Source of the DNA: Sinosporangium album
GTDB lineage: Bacteria; Actinomycetota; Actinomycetes; Streptosporangiales; Streptosporangiaceae
NCBI RefSeq assembly: GCF_900100605.1
Contig: NZ_FNCN01000027.1
Coordinates: 1-64,000 of the forward strand
DNA: 64,000 bases
Reading direction: 5' to 3'
In this document: positions 1 through 7,687 of the stretch, in pieces
Numbering within the stretch: the first letter of the stretch is position 1
How the letters are laid out: each line of letters opens with the position of its first letter
Translations under genes and position numbers: made by a program
Notes under the pieces: generated by a model
What the model was told of the DNA's origin: nothing
Databases searched by the model: none
What the model saw: only the letters and a program-made list of their open reading frames with translations

Positions 1-289
1 CGGCGGCGAGCATCCGGATGACGCGTTTGATCAGCGGGAGCGCCGATCGGAGTCTCTTGTTGTAGCCGGGCCGCTGCGGTAGGTAGGGGAACATGCCGGT
101 CAGATGCCTGGTGACGAAGCGCAGCCATCGTGCCTCGGAGCGGTGGCCGAGCAGTGCCTGGGCCACCGCGAGGCATACGAGCTCGGGATCGCTGAGCAGT
201 GGCGGGCGGCCGGTGCATCGCGCTCCTCCGATCTCGTCGTCGATCTTCACGTAGAGTGCGGTCAAGAGGGTGTTCAGGTCTGTCGTCAC
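1..289 (-). CDS. IS982-family transposase, N-terminal part
   Basis: Reading the minus strand from a GTG at 289 gives about 96 residues that run off the left edge. Recognisable segments are KIDDEIGG, a GRPPLLSDPELVCLAVAQ block, SEARWLRF, and FPYLPQRPGYNKRLR. This pattern is familiar from actinobacterial DDE transposases annotated as IS982 family, which cut and paste their own insertion sequence. The catalytic core would lie outside the window, so I cannot tell whether the copy is intact. No terminal inverted repeat could be identified upstream of the start. The family assignment rests on remembered sequence similarity, not on a search. Confidence 0.7.
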   Translation of the reverse strand, partial: MTTDLNTLLTALYVKIDDEIGGARCTGRPPLLSDPELVCLAVAQALLGHRSEARWLRFVTRHLTGMFPYLPQRPGYNKRLRSALPLIKRVIRMLAA

Positions 290-647
290 AAACGGATCAT
301 GGACACCCTCGCTGCGTTCACGGGGCTGAACTTAGGAACTACTCGTCTAGTTGGGGAGCTGTCCGGAAGATTTAGGGCACCTCAGACTCCGCGGCTGCGG
401 CCTGAGTCCGAGTCTGCACTCCGAGGTCCAAACCGACCTGCTCCATCCTGCTGTTGCCCCTCACCGTTGCCGCCCAACTGTCCGCTGTCCGCCCTCATGC
501 GGGGGCGAACAGCGGTTCACAGGCTCGAACCCTCTGGTTCAGCACGCCTGGCGCACGACGAAAGCGTCACGACTCACCCGGCCACACTGCCACGCTAGAG
601 ACGGACTCCGACAATCTCACGGCTGTGTCTGATTGGGCGCTGCGAGG
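290..647. other. Intergenic stretch without a supported gene
   Basis: About 360 bases lie between the transposase start and the reductase gene. Overlapping open frames here have no recognisable protein content and poor start contexts. A right or left end of the neighbouring insertion sequence may lie in the first 50 bases, but no clear terminal repeat is visible. Confidence 0.4.
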
Positions 648-1283
648 TCACCCCTGTTCGACGCCGATCTGGGTGCGGTGGTGCCGAGGGGTGTCGATCT
701 CGTCGAGTACGGCTATCGCGAAGTCGTCATAGGAGACGCGCGAGGCCGCGTCACCGGGGGCCGTGGTGTAGCGGCCGGTACGGATGCCGCCGTGGTCGAA
801 GTCGCCCGAGGGGTTCATGACCAGCCAGTCCAGCTCGCCGCCGCTCTCCGCGAGGACGGCGGAGCCGGAGGCGTGGGCGAGGAGGAAGCCGCGGTGCTCC
901 TGCGGATAGCCAGGCGTGTCCATCAGCCGCACACCCGACGCGGTGGGCAGGGTCGAGGCCACGCCGACCGAGATCAACCGGCTCACCCTCGCCCGCCGCA
1001 GGCCGTCGACGAGGGCGCGGGCGGCGGCGGGATAGAACTCGTCAGGCCGAGCACCGGGGTCGAAGACGGTCACGACGGCGGCATCGTGGCCGGGTGCGAG
1101 CCGCGCCACGTCGGCGGGGTCGGTGACGTCGCCGGCGACCAGCCGTACGCCGGGGGCCTCAAGGCCGGGGTGGTCGGCGGTGCGCCGGACCACGGCGGTG
1201 ACGTCGTGACCCCGGCGGCACGCCTCGCGGCCGACGGCACTGCCGGCTCGGCCGCCTGCACCGAAAACAATGATCTTCCCCAT
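648..1283 (-). CDS. NAD(P)H-binding atypical SDR oxidoreductase
   Basis: A 211-residue Rossmann-fold protein with the dinucleotide-binding motif GAGGRAG at residues 8-14, directly after the first beta strand. Length and layout match the NmrA-like/YesF-like atypical short-chain dehydrogenases, many of which are small NAD(P)H sensors or quinone/flavin reductases. There is no canonical YxxxK catalytic pair that I can point to, so a reductase reaction is inferred from family only. It starts with ATG at 1283 and is divergent from an HxlR-type regulator whose start is 82 bases away, a very common arrangement in which the regulator responds to electrophiles or redox stress and controls the reductase. 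Confidence 0.75.
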   Translation of the reverse strand: MGKIIVFGAGGRAGSAVGREACRRGHDVTAVVRRTADHPGLEAPGVRLVAGDVTDPADVARLAPGHDAAVVTVFDPGARPDEFYPAAARALVDGLRRARVSRLISVGVASTLPTASGVRLMDTPGYPQEHRGFLLAHASGSAVLAESGGELDWLVMNPSGDFDHGGIRTGRYTTAPGDAASRVSYDDFAIAVLDEIDTPRHHRTQIGVEQG

Positions 1284-1364
1284 GGATCTCTCCTCGCAGT
1301 GCGATGGACTGTGTGCTCCGCAAGGTAGTGGGATGCGTGGTTACCTCGGGGATACCGAGTTACC

Positions 1365-1847
1365 GTGAACGATGTGACTATGCCCTTGGATCCGGACATG
1401 TTCGACCCTGTCTGTCCGACCGATCTGATGCCCATCCGCATCGGGGACAAGTGGACCAGCATGATCATCCGCTGCCTGGAGAGCGGGCCGCGCCGCTTCT
1501 CCGAACTGCGTGTTCCGCTGCGCCGCGTCACGGCCAAGGTGCTCACCCAGTCGCTCCGCGCCATGGAACGGGACGGCCTGCTCACACGCACGAACGGCAC
1601 GGGGCCGGGCAGGCAGACCCACTACGAGCTGACACCGCTCGGCCTCAGCCTGCTCGAACCGCTCAACGCGATGTGCATGTGGGCGGAAGAGCACTGGGAC
1701 GCGCTCATCGACGCCCGCGAGGCGAGCGAAGGACGCCTGCGGGCATCCGTACGGCCGCAGCCCTCCCTGCCAGACTGGCGGGACACACACGATGAACGAG
1801 TCTCTAACGACACGGACAGGGCGAGAGCGGGATCTCCGCAACAGTGA
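1365..1847 (+). CDS. HxlR-family winged-helix regulator
   Basis: A 160-residue DNA-binding protein whose residues about 18-110 form the HxlR winged helix: IGDKWTSMIIRCL, then RRFSELR, then the recognition region KVLTQSLRAMERDGLL and the wing ending in THYELTPLG. Cys17 just before the domain is in the position used as redox switch in YodB/QorR-type members. Starts are possible at GTG 1365 or ATG 1380. The shared 81-base intergenic region with the divergent NAD(P)H-binding gene makes that gene the likely target. The C-terminal 40 residues are low complexity and probably disordered. Confidence 0.8.
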   Translation: MNDVTMPLDPDMFDPVCPTDLMPIRIGDKWTSMIIRCLESGPRRFSELRVPLRRVTAKVLTQSLRAMERDGLLTRTNGTGPGRQTHYELTPLGLSLLEPLNAMCMWAEEHWDALIDAREASEGRLRASVRPQPSLPDWRDTHDERVSNDTDRARAGSPQQ

Positions 1848-1929
1848 CCTTGAGCATGACCGACCTGACCACCCCGGCCAGGCATGATCGCCAGGTGGGC
1901 AGCGCACCTTCCAATCCCTCCGGACCCGG

Positions 1930-2180
1930 CGGCGCACCCTCACCGCCGAATGCAAACTCGCGATCCTCGAGGAAGACGAGCACGCCGACGCACAGGGCCG
2001 CATCGCCGTGGCGGTCACCCGGCAGACGGTCAAGGACCTGATCGCAGGGCTGAGCGCGGCCGGTACGCCCCGGCACCGTCCACAACACCTACCTGGTGCT
2101 GAACGCGGTCTTCGCCGAGGTGGTCAAGGACGAGCTGATCGGCCGCTCCCCGGTGTCCGACATCGAGCGCAGTCCTCGAC
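1930..2180 (+). pseudogene. Fused remnants of a transposase HTH protein and a tyrosine integrase
   Basis: In one frame around 1930-1990 the segment RRTLTAECKLAILEE matches the start of IS3-type OrfA helix-turn-helix proteins. It runs directly into TRQTVKDLIAGLSAAGTP, then after a one-base shift near 2068 the next frame reads GTVHNTYLVLNAVFAEVV, KDELIGRSP. That second block resembles the N-terminal core-binding domain of phage-type integrases. Neither protein has a complete domain or a single open frame, so this is debris of two mobile elements joined by recombination. Boundaries are approximate. Confidence 0.5.
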
Positions 2181-2226
2181 GCGAAGCGGGACACGGGTGA
2201 CGCCGAACCTCACCTGGCGCGCTCAC

Positions 2227-3438
2227 TCACCCCCGGCGTCCCGCTGTGGACAGCAGGAAGAGCAGGGCCGCCGCGGCGAGGGCCGCGCCCAGGCCGTAGA
2301 CGGTGGCCGCGCCGGCGGCCAGGGTGGCGCCGCCGATCACGGTGCCGAGGCCGATGCCCAGGTAGATCGAGGAGGCGTTGAGCGAGACCACCAGCGGGGC
2401 CTCCTGCGGTGCGACCTCGATCAGGCGGTGCTGCTGCGGAGGCGTCTGGCACCAGCTAGCGGCCCCCCAGAGCAGCACCAGCGCGCCGACCAGCGGCTGG
2501 ACGTCGGCTTCGGCGGCGGCGAGCCAGGCCAGGGAGCCGAGGGCGAGCGCCATGGCGGTGTAACCGGCGGTGAGCACCTTGGCGGAGCCCCAGCGGTCGG
2601 TCGCGTAGCCGGAGGCGAGGTTGCCGACGACGGAGCCCAGGCCGTACAGGAAGAGCATCCCGAGGATCGCGCCCTCGGGCACCTTGACCCCTTCCAGCAC
2701 GGGCACGCTGTAGGCGTACGCGGTGTAGCCGGCACCCATGCCGATCACGGTGAGCGGCAGGACGGTGAGGACGGCGGGGCGGCGCAGGACCGCGAGGCGG
2801 GTGCGCAGCGGCACCCTCGGGCTGCCCGGCAGCCGCGGCATGATCAGGCGCACGATCACGGCGACGAGTAGGCAGAGCCCGGCGACCAGGCCAAGCGCCG
2901 TCCGCCAGCCGAACCAATGCTCGGCGACGCTGCCGAGGGGGACGCCGAGCGCGGTGGCGATGGTGAGGCCCCCGACCACCACGGCCAGGGCACGGGCGCG
3001 CAGCTCGGGCCGGACGAGGGCGGCGCTGACCGCTCCGGCGTTGGGTGTGTAGGCGGCGGCGCCGGCCGCGGCGAGGACCCGGGTGGCGATCAGAACGGCC
3101 ATGTCAGGGGCCAGCGCCGAGCCCAGGTTGGCGATGCCGAGCGTGACCAGCGCGCCGATCAGCAGGGTCCGCCGCGGCAGCCGCGCGAGGAGCGTGGCCA
3201 GCACGGGGGAGAGTACGGCATAAGCCGCCGCGAAGACGGTGATCGATTGGCCGGCGGTGGCGGAGGACACGCGGAGGTCCGCGGCCATGGACGGCAGGAA
3301 GCCGGCCACGATGAAGGCGTCCGTTCCGACGGCGAACGTCCCTAAGGCGAGGACCAGGGCGGACGACAGCCCTCCCCGGGTAGGTGCGCCCGGTTCGGTG
3401 GCGGCCGAGCGCCCGGTCGGAATCGAGACATTTGACAT
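2227..3438 (-). CDS. MFS transporter, DHA1-type efflux permease
   Basis: A 403-residue integral membrane protein with about twelve hydrophobic segments, for example ALVLALGTFAVGTDAFIVAGFLP near the N-terminus, and the cytoplasmic loop sequence ATDRWGSAKVL in the second half. Length, spacing and the PSMAADL loop fit the drug:H+ antiporter 1 / AraJ-like branch of the major facilitator superfamily, so proton-driven export of a small molecule is expected; the substrate is unknown. An AAGGAGA ribosome site sits 7 bases before the ATG at 3438. The upstream Rrf2-type gene is on the same strand 46 bases away, so the two probably form one operon controlled by the palindrome at 3961-3993. Confidence 0.85.
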   Translation of the reverse strand: MSNVSIPTGRSAATEPGAPTRGGLSSALVLALGTFAVGTDAFIVAGFLPSMAADLRVSSATAGQSITVFAAAYAVLSPVLATLLARLPRRTLLIGALVTLGIANLGSALAPDMAVLIATRVLAAAGAAAYTPNAGAVSAALVRPELRARALAVVVGGLTIATALGVPLGSVAEHWFGWRTALGLVAGLCLLVAVIVRLIMPRLPGSPRVPLRTRLAVLRRPAVLTVLPLTVIGMGAGYTAYAYSVPVLEGVKVPEGAILGMLFLYGLGSVVGNLASGYATDRWGSAKVLTAGYTAMALALGSLAWLAAAEADVQPLVGALVLLWGAASWCQTPPQQHRLIEVAPQEAPLVVSLNASSIYLGIGLGTVIGGATLAAGAATVYGLGAALAAAALLFLLSTAGRRG

Positions 3439-3484
3439 CCAGATTCTCCTTATACGTCTGCGCGTGCCCTGGGGTGCCGGACGA

Positions 3485-3964
3485 TCAGCCGGTCACGCGG
3501 GGAAAGTGGCGTCGGGTGTGGTCCGCGGCCCCGGCGGGCGCGGCGGCCAGCAGGTCGGCCACCGTCTGCCCGGCGAGCTCTCGGCGCCAGGCCATCTCGG
3601 CTTTGCGGACCGCGGCGGCGACCCCGCAGGGTTGAGGGAACTGCCGCGCGGGCGCGCCGCTTCTCTCCGGCCGACGGCGGATCTCGGTGCAGCGGAACAT
3701 CTCGTCGGGGCCCTCGATGGCGGCGACCACGTCCATCAACGTGATCCGCTCAGGCGGCCGTCCAAGCCGGAAGCCGCCCCGGGCCCCGGGGGTGGAGCTC
3801 AGGACTCCTGCCTTGACCAGCGCCTGGAGGCGCTTGGTCAGATAAGCCGGCGGAAGGTCGAACCAGGCCGCCAGCCGCGCCGTCGGCACCGGCTCGTCGT
3901 CGCCGAGCCACGCCAGCGTGACGCAGCAGTGCAGGCCCCACTCGACTCCCTCGCCCATTCGCAT
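3485..3964 (-). CDS. Rrf2-family transcriptional regulator
   Basis: A 159-residue protein when started at ATG 3964 (ATG 3958 is the alternative). It shows the Rrf2 winged helix: GVEWGLHCCVTLAWL, PTARLAAWFDLPPAYLTKRL, ALVKAGVLSSTPGARGGFRL, ITLMDVVAAIEG. IscR-type regulators carry three cluster cysteines; here only two remain in the equivalent region (FRCTEI and PQPCGV), so an Fe-S cluster is uncertain. The start codon lies inside a near-perfect inverted repeat, which suggests autoregulation and possibly a leaderless transcript. The next gene on the strand is an MFS exporter, its probable regulatory target. Confidence 0.8.
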   Translation of the reverse strand: MRMGEGVEWGLHCCVTLAWLGDDEPVPTARLAAWFDLPPAYLTKRLQALVKAGVLSSTPGARGGFRLGRPPERITLMDVVAAIEGPDEMFRCTEIRRRPERSGAPARQFPQPCGVAAAVRKAEMAWRRELAGQTVADLLAAAPAGAADHTRRHFPRVTG

Positions 3965-3993
3965 AACCAGGACAATACACGTCCTGATTATGC
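3961..3993. promoter_or_regulatory. Palindromic operator over the Rrf2 start
   Basis: Two 13-base arms, GCATAACCAGGAC at 3961-3973 and GTCCTGATTATGC at 3981-3993, are reverse complements at 12 of 13 positions with a 7-base spacer. The first possible ATG of the Rrf2 gene lies inside the left arm. Size and symmetry fit a dimeric winged-helix operator, most simply that of the Rrf2 protein itself. Confidence 0.6.
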
Positions 3994-4061
3994 GAGCCGG
4001 GGCCGGGGCCTCGGGAGCAGCCGTCACCCGCCGCCGCGACGTGCGGGGTTCGGGGTGGGCG

Positions 4062-4217
4062 TCAGGGCTTCGGCCAGGCTTCCGCGAGGCCGATACATGC
4101 GGCGATGCGGCGGGTCCCGAAGAGGATGCGTTCCTCGCCGAGCGTCTTCAACTCGCCGCCCCGCAGGAGCGGGCGCCCCGCGACGTAGACGTCGCGCACC
4201 TCGGTGCGGTTCGCCCT
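4062..4217 (-). pseudogene. C-terminal fragment of an amidohydrolase-like protein
   Basis: The minus strand ending at TGA 4062 reads NRTEVRDVYVAGRPLLRGG followed by TLGEERILFGTRRIAA. This looks like the terminal strand pair of cytosine/guanine deaminase-type amidohydrolases, where a VxDVxVxGRxV segment precedes a helical tail. No upstream part with metal-binding histidines is present, so the rest of the gene has been lost. Similarity is by eye and short. Confidence 0.45.
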
Positions 4218-4321
4218 AACGGTTCAGCTCCTACCCGCTGGACATCTTCGAGACCAGCTGAGCATCCTCAAAGAACCCATCACTCCTCCGTGGCCAGCAA
4301 GACCATTCGCCGTTTCGGCGA

Positions 4322-4345
4322 GAGAACCTTGAATCCTGGGTTCTC
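4322..4345. repeat. Small inverted repeat
   Basis: GAGAACC at 4322-4328 and GGTTCTC at 4339-4345 are exact reverse complements around a 10-base loop, in a 280-base stretch (4218-4496) where I see no gene. It may be part of a lost mobile element; function unknown. Confidence 0.35.
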
Positions 4346-4496
4346 TTGATCCGGAAGCTTGGCCGTTGGCGCTCAGAGGAAGTGCCAGGGCCACCACCCG
4401 TCCCGCAAACAACGGAGAACAACGACAAACAATGAGTAGCCCTGGATTCCCTGGGCTCTATTCGGCTGTCGGCCGGCGCGGTCAGCCGACTGTTTT

Positions 4497-4955
4497 CTGA
4501 TCGGCCCGGCCAGTTGGCCTGGTGTCCCACCCTGGCCCGGGCGGTCGGCCGAACGTCGCACCTTGGCCCGGCCGGTTGGCCACCTGTTTCACGTTGGCCG
4601 ACCAGTTGGCCGGCTGTTTCGTGGTCGGCCCGGCCAGTTGGCCCGGTGTCCCACCTTGGCCCGGCCGGTCGGCCGAACGTTGCACCTTGCCCGGGCCATT
4701 CGGCCGGACCTTGGATCTTGTCCGGGCTGGTTGGCCGCCCGTTTCACGTTGGCCGGGCTAGTTGGCCTGGTGTCCCACCCTGGCCCGGGCGGTCGGCCGA
4801 ACGTCGCACCTTGGCCCGGCCGGTTGGCCACCTGTTTCACGTTGGCCGGCCGGTTGGCCGGCTGTTTCGTGGTCGGCCCGGGCGGTTGGCCTGGTGTCCC
4901 ACCTTGGCCCGGGCGGTCGGCCGAACGTCGCACCTTGACCCGGCCCGTTGGCCGT
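4497..4955. repeat. About 15 copies of a 31-bp degenerate tandem repeat with higher-order order
   Basis: The stretch is built from consecutive 30-34 base units, nearly all starting with TGGCCCGG or a variant and carrying an internal near-palindrome GGCCGG-NN-GGCC. Four unit types can be told apart by their 3' halves: A ends GTGTCCCACC, B ends AACGTCGCACC, C ends CTGTTTCACGT, D ends CTGTTTCGTGG. The order reads A B C D A B E C' A B C D A B plus a partial unit, so a four-unit block of about 124 bases is itself repeated. Because 31 is not a multiple of three, the same peptide theme appears in several frames on both strands; these are not genes. It ends about 140 bases from the tRNA cluster. Confidence 0.9.
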
Positions 4956-5094
4956 CGGTCGAGGCTCAGGGCCGAGGGGCGCCAGCCCGGGGGTGCGGGT
5001 GGCGGAGCCCCCGCAAGCGAGCGAAGCGAGCACTACACGACGAGGGCGACGCGGCCAGCGCATGTTGCGCGGCACACGTCGCCCATCGACCGAG

Positions 5095-5166
5095 TGGGCG
5101 ATACTGGGATTGAACCAGTGGCCTCTACCGTGTCAAGGTAGCGCTCTCCCACTGAGCTAATCGCCC
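5095..5166 (-). tRNA. tRNA-Val (GAC)
   Basis: On the minus strand, acceptor GGGCGAT pairs with ATCGCCC, the T-arm is GGTTCAATCCC, and the anticodon stem CTACC/GGTAG encloses the loop TTGACAC with anticodon GAC. The discriminator is A and CCA is not encoded. Third in a Gly-Cys-Val cluster transcribed leftwards. Confidence 0.95.
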
Positions 5167-5176
5167 TTGTGCAACG

Positions 5177-5247
5177 AGGTGGAGACGGGATTTGAACCCG
5201 TGTAGACGGCTTTGCAGGCCGTTGCCTCGCCTCTCGGCCACTCCACC
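5177..5247 (-). tRNA. tRNA-Cys (GCA)
   Basis: Acceptor GGTGGAG/CTCCACC, T-arm GGGTTCAAATCCC, and an anticodon stem CGGC/GCCG carrying anticodon GCA. The discriminator base is U, as expected for cysteine tRNA. It lies 10 bases upstream of tRNA-Val and 29 bases downstream of tRNA-Gly in transcription order. Confidence 0.95.
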
Positions 5248-5276
5248 GAGCGAGGCCAAGAGGGTCGGCCCCTTCG

Positions 5277-5349
5277 AGCGGACGACGGGATTCGAACCCG
5301 CGACCCTCACCTTGGCAAGGTGATGCTCTACCAGCTGAGCCACGTCCGC
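5277..5349 (-). tRNA. tRNA-Gly (GCC)
   Basis: Acceptor GCGGACG/CGTCCGC, T-arm GGGTTCGAATCCC, and anticodon stem CACC/GGTG enclosing TTGCCAA, anticodon GCC. First gene of the Gly-Cys-Val cluster, which has the same order in many actinomycetes. Confidence 0.95.
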
Positions 5350-5471
5350 GTGTCGGCCGGTCGGCGTTTCACCGTCGGCGACGTGTTGAACTCTAGCGGG
5401 TTTTGGGGCTGGGTGCGTAACCGGCGGGTGGTGGGGGTGGGGCGGTGGGTGGGGTCGCGGATAATTCGGGG

Positions 5472-6581
5472 GTGAGGATCGGGGCGATTGAGGTGTGGCC
5501 GCCGGTGGTGTTGGCGCCGATGGCGGGGATCACGAGTGCGCCGTTTCGGGTGCTCTGCCGGGAGCAGGGGCCGGGGTTGTTCGTGTCGGAGATGATCACG
5601 ACGCGGGCGCTGGTGGAGCGGAACGCGAAGACGTTGAGGATGATCCGGTTCGATCGGGGGGAGCGGACGCGGAGCATCCAGTTGTACGGCGTGGATCCTG
5701 AGGTGGTGGGTCGGGCTGCGCGGATGGTGGCGGATGAGGGGTTGGCGGATCATATCGATCTGAATTTCGGCTGTCCGGCGCCGAAGGTGACGCGGCGCGG
5801 CGGGGGGTCGGCTTTGCCGTACAAGCGGCGGTTGTTCCGGGCGATTGTGCGGGCGGCGGTCGCGGGGGCGGGGGAGCTGCCGGTGACGGTGAAGATGCGC
5901 AAAGGCATTGACGACGATCATTTGACCTATCTCGCGGCTGGTCGGGCGGCGGCTGAGGAGGGGGCGAGCGCGGTGGCGCTGCATGGCCGTACGGCGGTGC
6001 AGCACTATGGCGGGGTCGCGGATTGGGAGTCGGTGGCGCGGTTGAAGGAGGCCGTGCCGGACATCCCGGTGTTGGGCAATGGCGACATCTGGAGCGCGGA
6101 CGACGCGGTGCGGATGATGAAGGAGACCGGTTGCGACGGGGTCGTGGTGGGGCGGGGGTGTCTGGGCCGGCCGTGGCTGTTCGGGGATCTGGCGCGTGCG
6201 TTGGACGGTGATCCGGGGCGTGCCCGCCCGAATCTGGGTGAGGTGGCCGGCACGATGGCGCGGCATGCGGCGATGCTGGCCGAGTGGCATGGCTCTGAGA
6301 CGCAGGCGGTGATGGAGTTCCGCAAGCATGTGGGCTGGTATCTGAAGGGTTTCGAGGTCGGCGGGGATGTACGCCGGGGGCTTACGACGTCGGCCTCGCT
6401 CGCGGAGCTGCGTGATCGCCTGGATGGGTTGGACCACGTCCAGCCGTGGCCGGACGGGGCGGAGGGGCCGCGGGGCAAGAGTTCGGAGCGGTCTCATGTG
6501 CATCTGCCGGACGGTTGGCTGGACGACGCGGACGACTGCGCCGTGCCCGGGATGGCGGAGCTCGATATTTCGGGGGGATAA
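5472..6581 (+). CDS. dus: tRNA-dihydrouridine synthase, DusB-like
   Basis: A 369-residue FMN-dependent TIM-barrel enzyme that reduces uridine to dihydrouridine in the tRNA D-loop. The N-terminus has the family signature VVLAPMAGITSAPFR. The catalytic cysteine is Cys101 in DLNFGCPAPKV, followed by KMRKGID, ALHGRT and GNGDIWS, and the phosphate-binding VVGRGCLGRPWLF. I take the GTG at 5472 because RIGAIEVWPPVVLAPMAG is the usual beginning of the fold; GTG 5445 would add nine residues. It lies beside, and divergent from, a tRNA cluster, which fits but need not mean co-regulation. The last 70 residues are a helical domain plus an acidic tail. Confidence 0.92.
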   Translation: MRIGAIEVWPPVVLAPMAGITSAPFRVLCREQGPGLFVSEMITTRALVERNAKTLRMIRFDRGERTRSIQLYGVDPEVVGRAARMVADEGLADHIDLNFGCPAPKVTRRGGGSALPYKRRLFRAIVRAAVAGAGELPVTVKMRKGIDDDHLTYLAAGRAAAEEGASAVALHGRTAVQHYGGVADWESVARLKEAVPDIPVLGNGDIWSADDAVRMMKETGCDGVVVGRGCLGRPWLFGDLARALDGDPGRARPNLGEVAGTMARHAAMLAEWHGSETQAVMEFRKHVGWYLKGFEVGGDVRRGLTTSASLAELRDRLDGLDHVQPWPDGAEGPRGKSSERSHVHLPDGWLDDADDCAVPGMAELDISGG

Positions 6582-6784
6582 GCAGGCTTCGTGTTTGTCC
6601 CGCGCCCGCTTGATATTCATGTGGCGAGTGCGCCCTGTGTCCGATTCCGCTGGGGGGCTAAACCGCGTGTGTTGCCGAGCCGTATCCCCGCTCCGCCGCC
6701 GTGGCGGAAAGTCCCTCGAACTTCTGGCAAAGTTGCCGCATCCAATGAGATGACACGTTGCTGGGTGAGCGAGGGGCAAGTTCG

Positions 6785-7417
6785 GTGAAGAAGGTTGTGT
6801 GTGGGGCCGCGGTCGCGGCAGCGCTGCTGTTCGGCTCGGCGGCGGTGTCGCCCGCGGCGGCGTCCACGGCGAGTGTCATCCCCAAGGGCTTCCTGCTCTA
6901 TGAGAACAAGGCCGTGACTCAGGGCAAGAAGGACCCTGAGCACCAGTGGACGATCAGCAATCGCTTGACGGCCGTCCTCGGCGTGAACCCCTGCAACCGC
7001 AGGCCGGGCAAGCACGACCGCGCGGTGGCGCGAACGATCAGCTATGTCGGGGTGCCCGACTTCCAGCGCGTCGAGCAGGTCATCGTCTACGCCGACAGCG
7101 CCGCCGCCGCGACCGCGTTGAAGGAGGTGCGCACCGCGTTGAGCAAGTGCCGTTCAGTGGACAAGGGCGCCTACCGCTTCAGCTCGGCTCCCGTGAAGGT
7201 CGGCGACGAGGCGGTGCGGGTGACCGGGCAGGCGTATCAGGGCGGCAAGGTGCAGATCCACGGTGAGCGTGCGGTGGTCGCGCGGCGCGGCAACGCCGTC
7301 GCGGTCTACTCCGAGTCGGGTGAGTGGGGCCCGCCCAGGCGGAGCGACTTCAAGAGCGTGCTCAAGGACGCTAAGACGATGATGGGCAAGATCTGCACTG
7401 TCGCCGTCTGCAGGTGA
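6785..7417 (+). CDS. Secreted protein of unknown function
   Basis: A 210-residue protein with a clear Sec signal peptide: positive VKK start, hydrophobic core VVCGAAVAAALLFGSAAV, and a probable AxA cleavage site near AAAS. GTG 6785 is preferred because GAGGGG lies 8 bases upstream. The mature part has Cys residues (NPCNRR, SKCRSV, GKICTVAVCR) able to form disulfides, and a layout with KVGDEAVRV near the middle that recalls the PknH-type extracellular sensor fold seen in many actinobacterial exported proteins. I do not recognise a specific family and no enzyme motif is visible. A strong hairpin follows the stop. Confidence 0.7.
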   Translation: MKKVVCGAAVAAALLFGSAAVSPAAASTASVIPKGFLLYENKAVTQGKKDPEHQWTISNRLTAVLGVNPCNRRPGKHDRAVARTISYVGVPDFQRVEQVIVYADSAAAATALKEVRTALSKCRSVDKGAYRFSSAPVKVGDEAVRVTGQAYQGGKVQIHGERAVVARRGNAVAVYSESGEWGPPRRSDFKSVLKDAKTMMGKICTVAVCR

Positions 7418-7423
7418 ACCTTC

Positions 7424-7463
7424 GCGTCGAGCCGCCGGGACGCCCATTCCCGCGGCTCGACGC
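7424..7463 (+). terminator. Hairpin terminator after the secreted protein
   Basis: A 12-base stem GCGTCGAGCCGC (7424-7435) pairs with GCGGCTCGACGC (7452-7463); GGG and CCC inside the loop can extend it. There is no T-run, as is common in actinomycetes. It begins 6 bases after the stop codon. Confidence 0.65.
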
Positions 7464-7687
7464 ACTTCGCGGTCGATGTCGGCGAAAGCCGTGAGCGGCA
7501 GCGGTGTGGAAAGGTCGCCGTGTTTCGCATGGCGGGATTCCTCGGTGAGCGATGTGGATTATTTTTCCACTGTCTTCCCGGTGCCAGTACACTAACGAAC
7601 CGGCCGGGCCGTCCCCTTTATAAGGTGGCCCGCGCGCGATGCCCCGCCGGGGGAACGGGAAAAGGGCTCTTGGGGAGTTGCTCTCGC

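Noticed and set aside
525-560. tRNA-like T-arm (GGTTCGAGCC on the minus strand)
   Set aside because: The stem does not pair properly and no acceptor, D-arm or anticodon arm can be built around it.
4497-4955. CRISPR array
   Set aside because: Units are contiguous and all variable parts recur as four types; there are no unique spacers and no cas genes.
4514-5141. Several 180-200 residue proteins with RPVGRT-type repeats
   Set aside because: They appear in several frames and on both strands because a 31-bp repeat cycles through frames; no start context or domain supports them.
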